The position numbers and the translations under genes are program-made. Below, in pieces: positions 54,792 to 63,281 of a DNA stretch of 64,000 nucleotides. The first letter of the stretch is position 1; each line of letters begins with the position of its first letter. Origin of the DNA: Duganella sp. Root336D2 (GTDB taxonomy: Bacteria; Pseudomonadota; Gammaproteobacteria; Burkholderiales; Burkholderiaceae_D); assembly GCF_001425005.1 (NCBI RefSeq), contig NZ_LMDB01000003.1, forward strand, positions 186,264 through 250,263. The letters are read 5' to 3'. The notes under the pieces were generated by a model. That model had not been told where the DNA came from. It saw only the letters and a program-made list of their open reading frames with translations, and did not search any database.

Positions 54792-55049
54792 TTATGCAAA
54801 GTTATTTCCCACCATTCCGGCAAGCTTGTTGAAGAATTCAATCGCAAGATGAATATCATCCTGCGTATCGCCATCCCAGTCTTCGACCGTGGTGAGTTCG
54901 ATCCTGAGCGCGTTGATCCGGTCCTGGATTTCGGCGAGTTCAGAAGTACCACACAGCATCGCGATCGTCGACAGTTTAGAGGAAGAAATTCGCTCCCTTG
55001 GCTCCAACCCTGCCTTCGCTTCAAGTAACAAATTCTGTAAGCGGCTCAT
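54792..55049 (-). CDS. Hypothetical small protein
   Basis: A protein of 85 residues from ATG 55049; GTG 55067 (V-D-Q-A-E-M) with AAGGA nearby is an alternative. It is helical and acidic (E-D-W-D-G-D-T-Q-D-D-I-H-L-A-I-E-F-F). No family is recognised. It lies between the DUF6869-type gene and the 54547 frame. Confidence 0.5.
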   Translation of the reverse strand: MSRLQNLLLEAKAGLEPRERISSSKLSTIAMLCGTSELAEIQDRINALRIELTTVEDWDGDTQDDIHLAIEFFNKLAGMVGNNFA

Positions 55050-55074
55050 TTCGGCTTGGTCCACGATCCTTAAG

Positions 55075-55500
55075 TTACAAGACTTCGGCCGGGGTGCCGT
55101 CCCAGCCTCGCCTATTCCATACCGCCTGTACCCTATTCCAAATCTCATCGCTCATTTGGAGTTTCCAGACCCCGCCCAACATCCAGGCGAATCTCGGGTT
55201 GGTCTGTGCCTCTTTCTCTACGAGGTCGATAAATGCGGGCCCATGATGTGAAAGCAGGTCTTCCAATGCCCCAGCTGCCATGACTCCCATGTGATGGCCC
55301 GAAAACCTTGGGTCATTCGCCGCGAAAAGAATGTATTCCCAGGCCCTTTCAGGATTGTCCCGCGCGTCATCGACAGGCTCCATGAAGGCCCATCCATATT
55401 CCTCTTTGACCTGAGGATCGGGCGATTGGGCGGCAAGCCAGCACTCCATAAGATAGCCGACAGGGCGGCCCAATTGCTTCCAGCGGTCGTATGAGTCCAT
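55075..55500 (-). CDS. DUF6869-like protein
   Basis: A protein of 141 residues from ATG 55500. The core has N-P-E-R-A-W-E-Y-I-L, A-A-G-A-L-E-D-L-L-S-H-H-G and N-P-R-F-A-W-M-L-G-G-V-W, in the order of the DUF6869 domain seen in many small bacterial proteins of unknown role. A longer frame upstream has no coding character. It belongs to the small-gene island, where immunity-like proteins are usual. Confidence 0.7.
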   Translation of the reverse strand: MDSYDRWKQLGRPVGYLMECWLAAQSPDPQVKEEYGWAFMEPVDDARDNPERAWEYILFAANDPRFSGHHMGVMAAGALEDLLSHHGPAFIDLVEKEAQTNPRFAWMLGGVWKLQMSDEIWNRVQAVWNRRGWDGTPAEVL

Positions 55501-55522
55501 GAAATTCCGAGTCGAATACTGC

Positions 55523-55756
55523 TTAGCGCATTGCGTCCTCAGTAATGCGGGCGTGCGCATCGGTGACGTGCACCCCATAGGTCTCGATGTCGCTAAGGCA
55601 TTCGTTCGAATCGACGCCGGGTGTGTGCTCGTCCCTGCGAAGTTCGATGGTCTTGAATTCCGCCCACGGCGCGTACTTCTGCGGCAGGTTCTCACCCGAT
55701 GGTTGTGCGGTGAAACCGAAGATGCGACCCGGTCCCCTGAAGATGTGTACTTGCAT
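55523..55756 (-). CDS. Hypothetical small protein
   Basis: A protein of 77 residues from ATG 55756, which has GGAG six bases upstream and is better placed than the ATG at 55768. It begins M-Q-V-H-I-F-R-G-P-G-R-I-F-G-F-T and ends with V-T-D-A-H-A-R-I-T-E. It seems to belong to a recurring family of small proteins in proteobacteria, but I know no function. It opens the small-gene island. Confidence 0.6.
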   Translation of the reverse strand: MQVHIFRGPGRIFGFTAQPSGENLPQKYAPWAEFKTIELRRDEHTPGVDSNECLSDIETYGVHVTDAHARITEDAMR

Positions 55757-55856
55757 AGCTTGCTCCATAATTTGTGATTCGGTAGTTTGCTGTTCGCAGC
55801 ATTTGAACGAACCTCCTTTCTAGAGTCCATACAGTGAATCTTAGTCCAACGCCCAG

Positions 55857-56282
55857 TCACTGCGTGTAGCCGTCCGCAGCCGCCTTCTCCGGGTCCGCAA
55901 ATATCGCCATAGCGGTGTTCATGCGGCGAAAGCCGAACTTTTCATAGAGCGGCTCCTTTCCTGGAACGGCATACAGGATGATCTTTCGATGTCCCCGGGA
56001 CAGGTCGACCAGTCTCTGTATGAGTTCCTTCCCAACCCCGGAACCCTGGTAGGACGGGTGAACCACAATGTCGCACAGATAGGAGCAGTCGACGCCGTCA
56101 GCGACTGCGCGTCCCGCAGCGATGATTTGTTCACCGTCAAAGGCAACGCAACTAAACATGCTGTTCGAATAAGCAGTCTTAAGCCATTCGCCACTTTTGA
56201 TTCCGAGGGGTGCGATGCGATAGAGCTCGGACATCTCTTCCCAGTCGAGGTTTCCGGTCGAATCAGTCCAGCGAATTTCCAT
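55857..56282 (-). CDS. GNAT-family N-acetyltransferase
   Basis: A protein of 141 residues. The acetyl-CoA loop V-V-H-P-S-Y-Q-G-S-G-V-G-K-E-L-I and the C-terminal Y-E-K-F-G-F-R-R-M motif are typical of GNAT enzymes. The substrate (small molecule or protein) is unknown. It is a single gene downstream of the CocE-type gene on the same strand, with 30 bp between them. Confidence 0.9.
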   Translation of the reverse strand: MEIRWTDSTGNLDWEEMSELYRIAPLGIKSGEWLKTAYSNSMFSCVAFDGEQIIAAGRAVADGVDCSYLCDIVVHPSYQGSGVGKELIQRLVDLSRGHRKIILYAVPGKEPLYEKFGFRRMNTAMAIFADPEKAAADGYTQ

Positions 56283-56312
56283 GAGATCTCCTGGCGCGCC
56301 TGTGCGAAATTA

Positions 56313-58199
56313 TTACTTCACTACTACCGGCAACTCAACCGAGCTGCCATGGAACACGCGCTGTGTCGCCTTCTTGTAATCGTCCGGCGCCGCCAGGAAA
56401 ATGTTCGGCACGAAGGTCTGCGGATTGCGGTCATACAGCGGGAACCAGCTTGACTGCACCTGGATCATCAGGCGATGCCCCGGCAGCACAACGTGGTTCA
56501 CCGGCGGCAGCGCAAAGTTGAACTGCACCGCCTTGTTTGAAGGGATCGCAGAAGGCTTCTCAAAACTGTCGCGATAGCGCCCGCGGAAGATGTCCATCGA
56601 CAAGGGCAACTGGTAACCGCCCAGTTTCGGCTGCGACGGCACTTCGTCGGGGTAGACATCGATCACCTTGACCACCCAGTCCGCATCGTTGCCCGAGGTC
56701 GACGCCACCAGGTGCACCTGCGGCGCACCGGACAGCACCAGCGGCTCCTTCAACGGCTCGGAAACATAGCTCAACACGTCGGTACGGTCGCTGACAAAGC
56801 GCTGGTCGTGTACCAGCCACGGCTTCCAAACATTCTCGTCCCCCATGCGTACAGGGCGCGGCACGAACGGCACCGGTTTGGCCGGATCAGCCACATACTC
56901 GTCGAAGCCCTTGGCGTTGCCCGCCTGCGACCACGACAGCTTGAAGCCATCCTGCAGGTACACCGCCTTCGCCGCCGACGCGCAGCCCGTGGCGCACGAC
57001 ACCGGCCATTGCGCCAATCGCTGCCACTTGTTGCTGCCGGTCTGGTAAGACAACACCGGTGGCGTATCGGCGGCCGGCGCGCCATCGACCAGGTATTGCT
57101 TCAGGAACGGCACCATCACGTCGCGGCGGAACTCCAGCGCCGTATCGCCGGTGAATTGCAACGCGCCCAATGCGGAGCCGTCGTAATTGACGCCGCTATG
57201 GCGCCATGGTCCAACCGCGAGGAAATTCAGCTTGTTGTCCTTGTCCTGCTTTTCCAGCGCGGCATACGTCACGTAGGTTCCGTAGATATCTTCCTGGTCC
57301 CACTGCCCCACTACGTGCATGGTCGGCACGGACAACGGCCGCTTGGCCAGGATGCGGTCCAGCGCCTGCTCCTGCCAGAAGCTGTCGTAGGCGGGATGCT
57401 CGAACAGCTTCTTGGTGAAGTTAAGCTTGTCCAGGCCGTATTTGCGCGCCAGCCCGGCCACCGAGCCGGCGCGCAGCACCACATCGTAATCGTCGTAGGC
57501 GCCGGTAGCCAGCGGCTCGCCGCGGCCCTTCACCGTATTCTGGCTGGCGATATAGTCCAGCGTATTCACGCGGAAGGCCCCGTTATGGAACCAGTCGTCG
57601 CCGCGCCAGCCATCCACCATCGCGCTCATTGGCACCGCGGCTTTTAGTGCAGGATGCGGCTCGGTCAGCGCCATCAGCACGGTAAAGCCCTCGTACGAAG
57701 AACCGATCATGCCGACCTTGCCGTTCGTTTCGGGCACATTCTTCACCAGCCAATCGATGGTATCCCAGGCATCGGTAGCGTTGTCGGTCTGGCTGGAATT
57801 CAGCGGGCCGCGCACCGGGCGCGTCATCACATACTCGCCTTCCGAACCGTATTTGCCGCGCACGTCCTGGAACACCCGGATGAAATCGCGGCCGAACACT
57901 TCATCGCCCTGCGGCAGCGAGGACTGCATATAAGGACTCACATTGCGCCGCGCACGGCCGTCTGCGTTGTACGGAGTACGGGTCAGGATGACCGGAGCCT
58001 TGCTGGCGCCTTTCGGCACCACGATCACAGTATGCAGCCGCACGCCGTCGCGCATTGGGATCATCACCACCCGCTTGACGTAATCCGCCTGCTCCTGGGG
58101 CGCCTCAAAGCCGGGAACGATGTCCGGCGCCATTGGCGAGGTTTGTGCGCCTGCTTGGGCAGCCAGCAGCAGGGAAATGAGAGTGAGGCAGCTACGCAT
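56313..58199 (-). CDS. CocE/NonD-family hydrolase (X-Pro dipeptidyl-peptidase type)
   Basis: A protein of 628 residues with a signal peptide (1-18). The alpha/beta-hydrolase nucleophile is in G-S-S-Y-E-G, and the C-terminal part has the beta-sandwich (S-Y-V-S-E-P-L...L-S-G) of this family. It cleaves esters or amides; cocaine esterase, glutaryl-7-ACA acylase and Xaa-Pro peptidases share the fold. A GGAG site stands before the ATG. An ATTACT/AGTAAT inverted repeat (58231-58247) lies in its upstream region, shared with the divergent YXWGXW gene, and may be an operator. Confidence 0.88.
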   Translation of the reverse strand: MRSCLTLISLLLAAQAGAQTSPMAPDIVPGFEAPQEQADYVKRVVMIPMRDGVRLHTVIVVPKGASKAPVILTRTPYNADGRARRNVSPYMQSSLPQGDEVFGRDFIRVFQDVRGKYGSEGEYVMTRPVRGPLNSSQTDNATDAWDTIDWLVKNVPETNGKVGMIGSSYEGFTVLMALTEPHPALKAAVPMSAMVDGWRGDDWFHNGAFRVNTLDYIASQNTVKGRGEPLATGAYDDYDVVLRAGSVAGLARKYGLDKLNFTKKLFEHPAYDSFWQEQALDRILAKRPLSVPTMHVVGQWDQEDIYGTYVTYAALEKQDKDNKLNFLAVGPWRHSGVNYDGSALGALQFTGDTALEFRRDVMVPFLKQYLVDGAPAADTPPVLSYQTGSNKWQRLAQWPVSCATGCASAAKAVYLQDGFKLSWSQAGNAKGFDEYVADPAKPVPFVPRPVRMGDENVWKPWLVHDQRFVSDRTDVLSYVSEPLKEPLVLSGAPQVHLVASTSGNDADWVVKVIDVYPDEVPSQPKLGGYQLPLSMDIFRGRYRDSFEKPSAIPSNKAVQFNFALPPVNHVVLPGHRLMIQVQSSWFPLYDRNPQTFVPNIFLAAPDDYKKATQRVFHGSSVELPVVVK

Positions 58200-58331
58200 G
58201 GGAACTCCGGGGGCATGAACTCCTGCAATATTACTAGAAAAGTAATGCCAACATGAAAGCTAGTGCGCGCACATACGGCCGCGGCAGGCTCAGCAAAAAT
58301 GATGCTTACTCAGTAATGGAAGGAGCCAATC

Positions 58332-58745
58332 ATGAAAAAATTGCTCATTGCCACTCTTTTAGCAGGTTCCCTGGGCGGCGGACTAGCCTTCGCGCCTGTC
58401 GCGAGCGCCGACGTGGTCGTGGTTCGTGTTGCCCCGCCCGCACCACGCGACGAAGCCGTTCCACCGGCCCGTTCCGGTTTTGTCTGGACGCCGGGCTACT
58501 GGCGCTGGAACGGTCATCGGCACGTCTGGGTCAACGGCAAATACGTCCGCGCCCGCCACGGCTACTATTGGCGCGAACCAGCGTGGGCCCAGATGGACAA
58601 CGGCCGCTGGCGCATGGAACGCGGCCGCTGGGAACGCGGCGATCGTGACCATGACGGCATCCCCAACCGCTATGACCGCGACCGCGACAACGACGGCGTG
58701 CCAAACCGGATGGACGACCGCCCGAACAACCCGAACCGCTACTAA
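58332..58745 (+). CDS. YXWGXW-type secreted protein, short paralogue
   Basis: A protein of 137 residues with a signal peptide (1-26). It has one Y-W-R-W-N-G-H-R-H-V-W-V-N-G block after F-V-W-T-P-G-Y-W, and a tail of D-R-D-H-D-G-I-P-N-R-Y-D and D-N-D-G-V-P-N-R repeats. This is the same design as the 184-residue protein at 45911-46465, with one repeat fewer. AAGGAG lies before the ATG. The function is unknown. Confidence 0.8.
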   Translation: MKKLLIATLLAGSLGGGLAFAPVASADVVVVRVAPPAPRDEAVPPARSGFVWTPGYWRWNGHRHVWVNGKYVRARHGYYWREPAWAQMDNGRWRMERGRWERGDRDHDGIPNRYDRDRDNDGVPNRMDDRPNNPNRY

Positions 58746-58756
58746 GCCAGCGTGAA

Positions 58757-58791
58757 ATGTCCACTTTCGTTCCTGACCCCAAAGTGGACAT
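58757..58791. repeat. Perfect 11-bp inverted repeat next to trpS promoter region
   Basis: ATGTCCACTTT (58757-58767) pairs exactly with 58781-58791 around a 13-nt loop. A TTGACA box follows two bases later (58793-58798). It may be an operator, the end of the preceding transcript, or a remnant of a mobile element end. There is no T-run. Confidence 0.55.
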
Positions 58792-58792
58792 C

Positions 58793-58820
58793 TTGACAGG
58801 GCCGCGCTGAACTGTAACCA
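58793..58820 (+). promoter_or_regulatory. Possible trpS promoter
   Basis: TTGACA at 58793-58798 is a perfect -35 box. TAACCA at 58815-58820 is a weak -10 at 16-bp spacing; it would start transcription at about 58827, making the leader peptide mRNA leaderless or nearly so. Confidence 0.35.
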
Positions 58821-58827
58821 TGGCGGG

Positions 58828-58878
58828 ATGAAATTTATCCAATCACATCTGTTCTCCCGCAATTGGTGGCGCCGCTGA
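58828..58878 (+). CDS. trpS leader peptide with tandem Trp codons
   Basis: The 16-residue frame MKFIQSHLFSRNWWRR starts at ATG 58828 and ends at TGA 58876-58878. Two adjacent TGG codons lie at 58864-58869, in the right place before the hairpins to act as a tryptophan sensor. Ribosome stalling here when charged Trp-tRNA is low would favour antitermination. No good ribosome site is present; the promoter spacing suggests a leaderless start. Confidence 0.8.
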   Translation: MKFIQSHLFSRNWWRR

Positions 58879-58945
58879 CATAGCGCGGCCACTGAAAAGT
58901 GATGTGATTTTAATATCAACGCCGCCTCGATCAGGTGGCGTTTTT
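58864..58945 (+). terminator. trpS transcription attenuator
   Basis: The terminator hairpin 58919-58927 pairs with 58933-58941 (9 bp, one G-T) with five T from 58941. The competing antiterminator GCGGC (58885-58889) can pair with GCCGC (58921-58925). Sequence 58866-58875, which overlaps the second Trp codon, can pair with 58883-58892 (GTGGC/GCCAC at the outer end). GATGTGATT (58901-58909) is also fully complementary to AATCACATC inside the leader frame. The set matches classic ribosome-mediated attenuation. Pairings were made by eye. Confidence 0.75.
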
Positions 58946-58982
58946 CTTGGCGCAATCGATAGGGGCAAGCAGAAAGAACCCT

Positions 58983-60002
58983 ATGAGCCAGCCAGCATCC
59001 AACGCCAAACCGATTATCCTGACCGGCGACCGTCCGACCGGTCCGCTGCACCTCGGCCACTTCGTGGGCAGCCTGCGCAACCGCGTCTCCTACCAGGACG
59101 ACTACAAGCAGTTCATCATGCTGGCCGACTCGCAGGCGCTGACCGACAATATGGAAGACACCAACAAGGTGCACCGTAATGTGGTGGAAGTGGCGCTGGA
59201 CTACATGGCATGCGGCATTGACCCGGCCAAGTCGACCATCCTGATCCAGTCCCAGATCCCGGAACTGGCTGAACTGACCTTCTATTACCTGAACATGGTC
59301 ACCGTGGCCCGCCTGGAGCGCAACCCGACCGTGAAGCAGGAAATCGTGCTGCGCGGCTTCGAGCGCGACATCCCGGCCGGCTTCCTGACCTACCCCGCTT
59401 CGCAAGCCGCCGATATTTCGGCTTTCAAAGCGACCATCGTTCCGGTCGGCGAAGACCAGATCCCGATGATCGAGCAGACCAACGAGATCGTGCGCAAATT
59501 CAACCGCCTGGCCAACAAGGACATCCTGGTCGAGTGCAAGGCCGTGGTGCCGGAAGTGGGCCGCCTGCCGGGCATCGACGGCAAGGCGAAAATGTCCAAA
59601 TCGCTGGGCAACGTGATCAACCTGGGCGCGACCGCTGCCGAAATCACCGCGGCCGTGAAGCAGGTCTACACTGACCCGCTGCATCTGAAGGTCTCCGATC
59701 CGGGCCACCTGGAAGGCAACGTCGCCTTCATCTACCTGGATGCCTTCGATACCGACAAGGCCAGCCTGCAGGAGATGAAAGACCACTACGTGCGTGGCGG
59801 CCTGGGAGACTCCATCGTCAAGAAGCGCCTGGAAGCCGTGCTGCAGGACATGCTGGCCCCGATCCGCGCCCGCCGTGAAGAACTGGCCAAGGACAAAGGC
59901 TACATCATGCAGGTGCTGAAGGAAGGCACCATGCGCGCACGCGAAGTGGCTGCCCGCACCACCGACGAAGTCAAGGCCGCCCTGGGCCTGAACTACTTCT
60001 GA
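58983..60002 (+). CDS. trpS: Tryptophanyl-tRNA synthetase
   Basis: A protein of 339 residues from ATG 58983. It is a class I synthetase that charges tRNA-Trp. The HIGH motif reads H-L-G-H in [10 protein letters not shown], and the KMSKS loop is [14 protein letters not shown] at the N-terminus is typical of TrpS. The gene is controlled by a leader peptide and attenuator just upstream. The stop shares a base with the DUF1294 start. Confidence 0.95.
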   Translation: MSQPASNAKPIILTGDRPTGPLHLGHFVGSLRNRVSYQDDYKQFIMLADSQALTDNMEDTNKVHRNVVEVALDYMACGIDPAKSTILIQSQIPELAELTFYYLNMVTVARLERNPTVKQEIVLRGFERDIPAGFLTYPASQAADISAFKATIVPVGEDQIPMIEQTNEIVRKFNRLANKDILVECKAVVPEVGRLPGIDGKAKMSKSLGNVINLGATAAEITAAVKQVYTDPLHLKVSDPGHLEGNVAFIYLDAFDTDKASLQEMKDHYVRGGLGDSIVKKRLEAVLQDMLAPIRARREELAKDKGYIMQVLKEGTMRAREVAARTTDEVKAALGLNYF

Positions 60003-60304
60003 TGCTGTTCGCCGCCGCGCTGTATGCAATCGCCAGCGCGGTGTGCTTTATCGCCTACGCGCTCGACAAGTCGGCGGCCCGCCAGGGTCGCCGCCGCACG
60101 CCCGAGCGCACCCTGCTCCTGATCGGACTGGCCGGTGGCTGGCCCGGCGCCTTCGCGGCGCAGCAACTGCTGCGCCACAAATCGTCCAAAACCTCTTTCC
60201 TCGTCAAGTTCTGGTTCACCGTGGTCCTGAACCTGGCCGTCCTCGTTGCGCTACAAGCCGGATGGATAAGTCTCGGCTGGCTCCCCGTGCTGCCAAAGGG
60301 CTGA
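60002..60304 (+). CDS. DUF1294 membrane protein
   Basis: A protein of 100 residues. It has three hydrophobic segments, with the family motif Y-A-L-D-K-S-A-A...R-R-T-P-E-R-T-L-L-L...G-G-W-P-G-A between the first two and K-T-S-F-L-V-K-F-W before the last. DUF1294 proteins are small inner-membrane proteins of unknown function. It starts in TGATG overlap with trpS, so the two are cotranscribed. Its last 54 bases overlap the convergent erythromycin esterase gene. Confidence 0.85.
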   Translation: MLFAAALYAIASAVCFIAYALDKSAARQGRRRTPERTLLLIGLAGGWPGAFAAQQLLRHKSSKTSFLVKFWFTVVLNLAVLVALQAGWISLGWLPVLPKG

Positions 60305-61582
60305 GCGCTCCAGCGGCCTGAGTGCCGTCGTGCTGTCGATGTGGATCAACGCATCGAACTGCTGCGCGGGGTCCGCAAAAAAGTAATGGCTCATACGCTC
60401 CGTATCGGGCCGGTAAATCACCCCGATTGCCCTTTCCAGAAAGCGCTGGCCGGTCCGCGACAAGGCGCTATTGCGGCCCCTCAGTGGCAGCAGGAAGGCA
60501 GGCATCCCCACTTCGTGCATCAACCGCTCAACGCTGTCAGGGCGTGACGGCACGATGGATTTCATCTCGGCCGGCCCATCCCAGTCGCTGGCCGCCGTCA
60601 CGCTTCCCGCATGCGTGGTGAAGCCAAGCAGGAAGCTGTCCTGCGGCCGGTAACGTTCGCGCACCAGCTGGCCCAGGTTCAACTGGCCGTGCTGGCCCAT
60701 CTCGGTGTGGCGCGCGTCGCCCAGGTGCGAGTTATGCGCCCACACCACGATGCGGGCAGGCCGGCCTATGCTCTGGCCGAGATGTTCGCGCAGGGCTTGC
60801 AGCGTTTCCGCCATATGTGAATCGCGCACATTCCACGATTCGTCGCGCCCTTTGAACATGGCGCGGTAATAGACCTCCGCATTGCGGGTCACGCGCGCGT
60901 TCTGCTGGGCGTAAAAGAAGTCGTCCGGCACCGTGCCGGTACGCAGGTGCTCGTTGGCGGCGCGGTTCATGTCGACCAGCTGGCGCAGTACTTCGGCCTC
61001 GCAATCGGGCTTCATGCCGTAGCTGGTGGCGTGGCCGTAGCGCTGCGGGTCTTCTGCAAAATGGTCGATACAGGCGTAACGCTGGCGCGCGCGGGCCGCA
61101 GCATCCGGGTCGGCCCGGTCGAGGTAGTCGATCACCGCGTGCATCGATTGCTGCAGGCTGTACAAGTCCAGGCCGTAGAAGCCGCAGCGGCGCGCCGGAC
61201 TGGCCACATGGTGGTTGTGCACGCGCAGCCAGTTCACCAGGCCCACGATCTCGTGGTTGCGCCACATCCATTGCGGGAAGCGCTTGAAACCTGACAGCGC
61301 CTGGTCGGCGCTCATGTCGTCGCTGCTGTGCTGCACGTAGCGGCTGACGCGCAAGGCATCCGGCCAGTCGGCTTCGACCGCGATGGCGTCGAAGCCCTTA
61401 TCGACGATCAGCCGTTTGCTGATGTCGGCGCGCAAGCGGTAGAACTCCTGGCTGCCGTGGGTGGCTTCGCCCAGCAGCACCAGCGATGCGTCGCCGATGC
61501 AGTCGAGCAGTAAGTCCAGGTCTTCCGCTGTTTCCAGTGGCCGCGCCTCGCGCTGCAACGCGGCGATCAAGGTCTTGTCCAT
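60251..61582 (-). CDS. Erythromycin esterase-family protein
   Basis: A protein of 443 residues. L-L-G-E-A-T-H-G-S-Q-E-F-Y (35-50), A-V-E-A-D-W-P and W-A-H-N-S-H are the conserved blocks with the family's catalytic His/Glu residues. Ere enzymes hydrolyse macrolide lactones, but most chromosomal relatives have not been shown to do so, and substrate-range inference is not possible here. The gene overlaps the 3' end of DUF1294 by 54 bases. Confidence 0.85.
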   Translation of the reverse strand: MDKTLIAALQREARPLETAEDLDLLLDCIGDASLVLLGEATHGSQEFYRLRADISKRLIVDKGFDAIAVEADWPDALRVSRYVQHSSDDMSADQALSGFKRFPQWMWRNHEIVGLVNWLRVHNHHVASPARRCGFYGLDLYSLQQSMHAVIDYLDRADPDAAARARQRYACIDHFAEDPQRYGHATSYGMKPDCEAEVLRQLVDMNRAANEHLRTGTVPDDFFYAQQNARVTRNAEVYYRAMFKGRDESWNVRDSHMAETLQALREHLGQSIGRPARIVVWAHNSHLGDARHTEMGQHGQLNLGQLVRERYRPQDSFLLGFTTHAGSVTAASDWDGPAEMKSIVPSRPDSVERLMHEVGMPAFLLPLRGRNSALSRTGQRFLERAIGVIYRPDTERMSHYFFADPAQQFDALIHIDSTTALRPLERSALWQHGEPAETYPSGL

Positions 61583-61643
61583 GATTCAGCAAGATATCGC
61601 AAGCTGTGCGAAACTGGCGCAGGTTTAAACGAGGAAATATTGC

Positions 61644-62597
61644 ATGTGGACTGGTGTGGTGTGCGGCCTGCTGGCAGGCGCGATGTGGGGCATGGTGTTC
61701 ATCGTCCCGGAATTGCTGTCGGCCTTTACGCCGCTGGAAATGGCGGTTGGCCGTTATGTCGCTTACGGCGCGATCGCTTTCGTCCTGATGTTGCCACGCC
61801 TGCGCAACCTGATCGGCCGGCTGGAGCGCGACGACTATTTCGCACTGGTGCGGCACGCACTGGCGGGCAACCTGGTCTACTACATGTTCCTGGCGCTGGG
61901 CGTGAAGCTGGCGGGTGTCGCCCCGACCTCGCTGATTATCGGCGTGCTGCCGATTGCGGTAACGCTGATGGGGCGAAATGACCACGGCGCGGTGCCGCTG
62001 CGCCAACTAGCGATGCCCTTGCTGGTGACTGCCGCCGGCATCACCTGCATCAATATCGACGTGTTCCAGCATGCTGCAGCCAGCGGCGTGTCGATGCTCA
62101 ATACCGTGATCGGCGTCGCGTGCGCGACCGGCGCCCTGCTGTGCTGGAGCTGGTACACGCTCGATAATGCACGCTACCTGAAACGCAATCCGCATTACAG
62201 CAGCGCCGAATGGTCAGCGCTGTACGGTCTTTCGACCGGCCTGATCTCACTCGTGGTGGGCGCCATCGCGTTTACTATCTTCCACGGCGACGTGACCGGT
62301 GCCGCCGGCGCGGCATCGGGACGGGACTGGACGCTGTTCTGGATCTGCAACAGCCTGCTGGCCCTCGGCGCTTCGGTGATCGGCAATCACTTGTGGAATA
62401 TCGCCAGCCGCCGCGTGCCGATTACCTTGTCAGGCCAGTTGATCCTGTTCGAGACCCTGTTCGCGCTGATGTACGGCTTCATCTACAAGCAGCAATTCCC
62501 GCGCCCACTGGAAATCGCCGCCATCGTGCTGCTGATTGCCGGCGTGACGTGGTCGATGCACGTCCACGCGCAGGAAGAAGAACTCAGTCCGGCTTGA
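61644..62597 (+). CDS. EamA/DMT-family transporter
   Basis: A protein of 317 residues with ten hydrophobic segments in two EamA repeats. The first starts G-L-L-A-G-A-M-W-G-M and the second ends L-I-A-G-V-T-W-S-M-H. An AGGA site precedes the ATG. It is likely a small-metabolite exporter; the substrate is unknown. It overlaps the end of the PaiB-type gene by 14 bp. Confidence 0.87.
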   Translation: MWTGVVCGLLAGAMWGMVFIVPELLSAFTPLEMAVGRYVAYGAIAFVLMLPRLRNLIGRLERDDYFALVRHALAGNLVYYMFLALGVKLAGVAPTSLIIGVLPIAVTLMGRNDHGAVPLRQLAMPLLVTAAGITCINIDVFQHAAASGVSMLNTVIGVACATGALLCWSWYTLDNARYLKRNPHYSSAEWSALYGLSTGLISLVVGAIAFTIFHGDVTGAAGAASGRDWTLFWICNSLLALGASVIGNHLWNIASRRVPITLSGQLILFETLFALMYGFIYKQQFPRPLEIAAIVLLIAGVTWSMHVHAQEEELSPA

Positions 62598-63231
62598 CGC
62601 CGGGCGCGATACGCTCCGCCACCAGTGCCGCCATTTCCGCAGCCCGGTCCTTCAGGCCCGCCGCTACGCCCTCGGCGTCGGCGGTGCTGCGATTCTGGCT
62701 CACCTTCCATTTGCCCACGATCGATGCAATCGGAATCTCGATCCCGACAATCGCCTTCAACAGTCCATCCACGAAATCAGCCGGCGCATCCGACACCGCC
62801 CAAGGTTCCGGCAAGCCGCTTTCCTGCATAGCCGTCAGGTCTCCGAGCTGCCGCCTTAGCCAGCCGGCATCTTCCACGGTGCGCGCAATACCGCGCACCT
62901 GCACCATAGCGTAATTCCAGGTCGGGACCACCTTATGCGAAACAGCCTTGGACGCATACCAGCTAGGGCTGATATACGCCTCCGGCCCCTGGAACACCAC
63001 CAGGCATTCGCCGCCGCCCTCAACTAAAGTACGCCAGGCCGGGTTAGCCCGCGCAATATGCGCCCGCAGCACACCCAGTCCCGCCGCCCCCTCTCCGGGA
63101 TAAAGCGCAAACGGCACCAGGTCCGCAGTCGGTGCGGCGCCGGGAATAAACAGCATCCCGAGCGGATATGCCCGGATCAGCCCATGTTTGACCTCAAGCC
63201 GGTCTTCAGCGAAAGCAGTTGGAAGGTACAT
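62584..63231 (-). CDS. PaiB-type FMN-binding protein
   Basis: A protein of 215 residues. It has the PaiB/FMN-binding negative regulator features: M-Y-L-P at the start, F-A-x-x-x-R and I-S-P-S-W-Y...K-V-V-P-T-W-N-Y-A-M-V in the middle, and G-K-W-K-V-S-Q-N-R near the end. PaiB of Bacillus was described as a repressor of sporulation and protease genes; the broader family binds FMN. Its role here is unknown. Confidence 0.88.
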   Translation of the reverse strand: MYLPTAFAEDRLEVKHGLIRAYPLGMLFIPGAAPTADLVPFALYPGEGAAGLGVLRAHIARANPAWRTLVEGGGECLVVFQGPEAYISPSWYASKAVSHKVVPTWNYAMVQVRGIARTVEDAGWLRRQLGDLTAMQESGLPEPWAVSDAPADFVDGLLKAIVGIEIPIASIVGKWKVSQNRSTADAEGVAAGLKDRAAEMAALVAERIAPGVKPD

Positions 63232-63281
63232 GCACCCAGTGTAGCGCGGGGCGCCAGAACGCGCATAGGGCCAGCGATGGC

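Noticed and set aside
52800..55756. Prophage or integrative element
   Set aside because: No integrase, capsid, transposase or attachment repeats are visible near the small-gene island.
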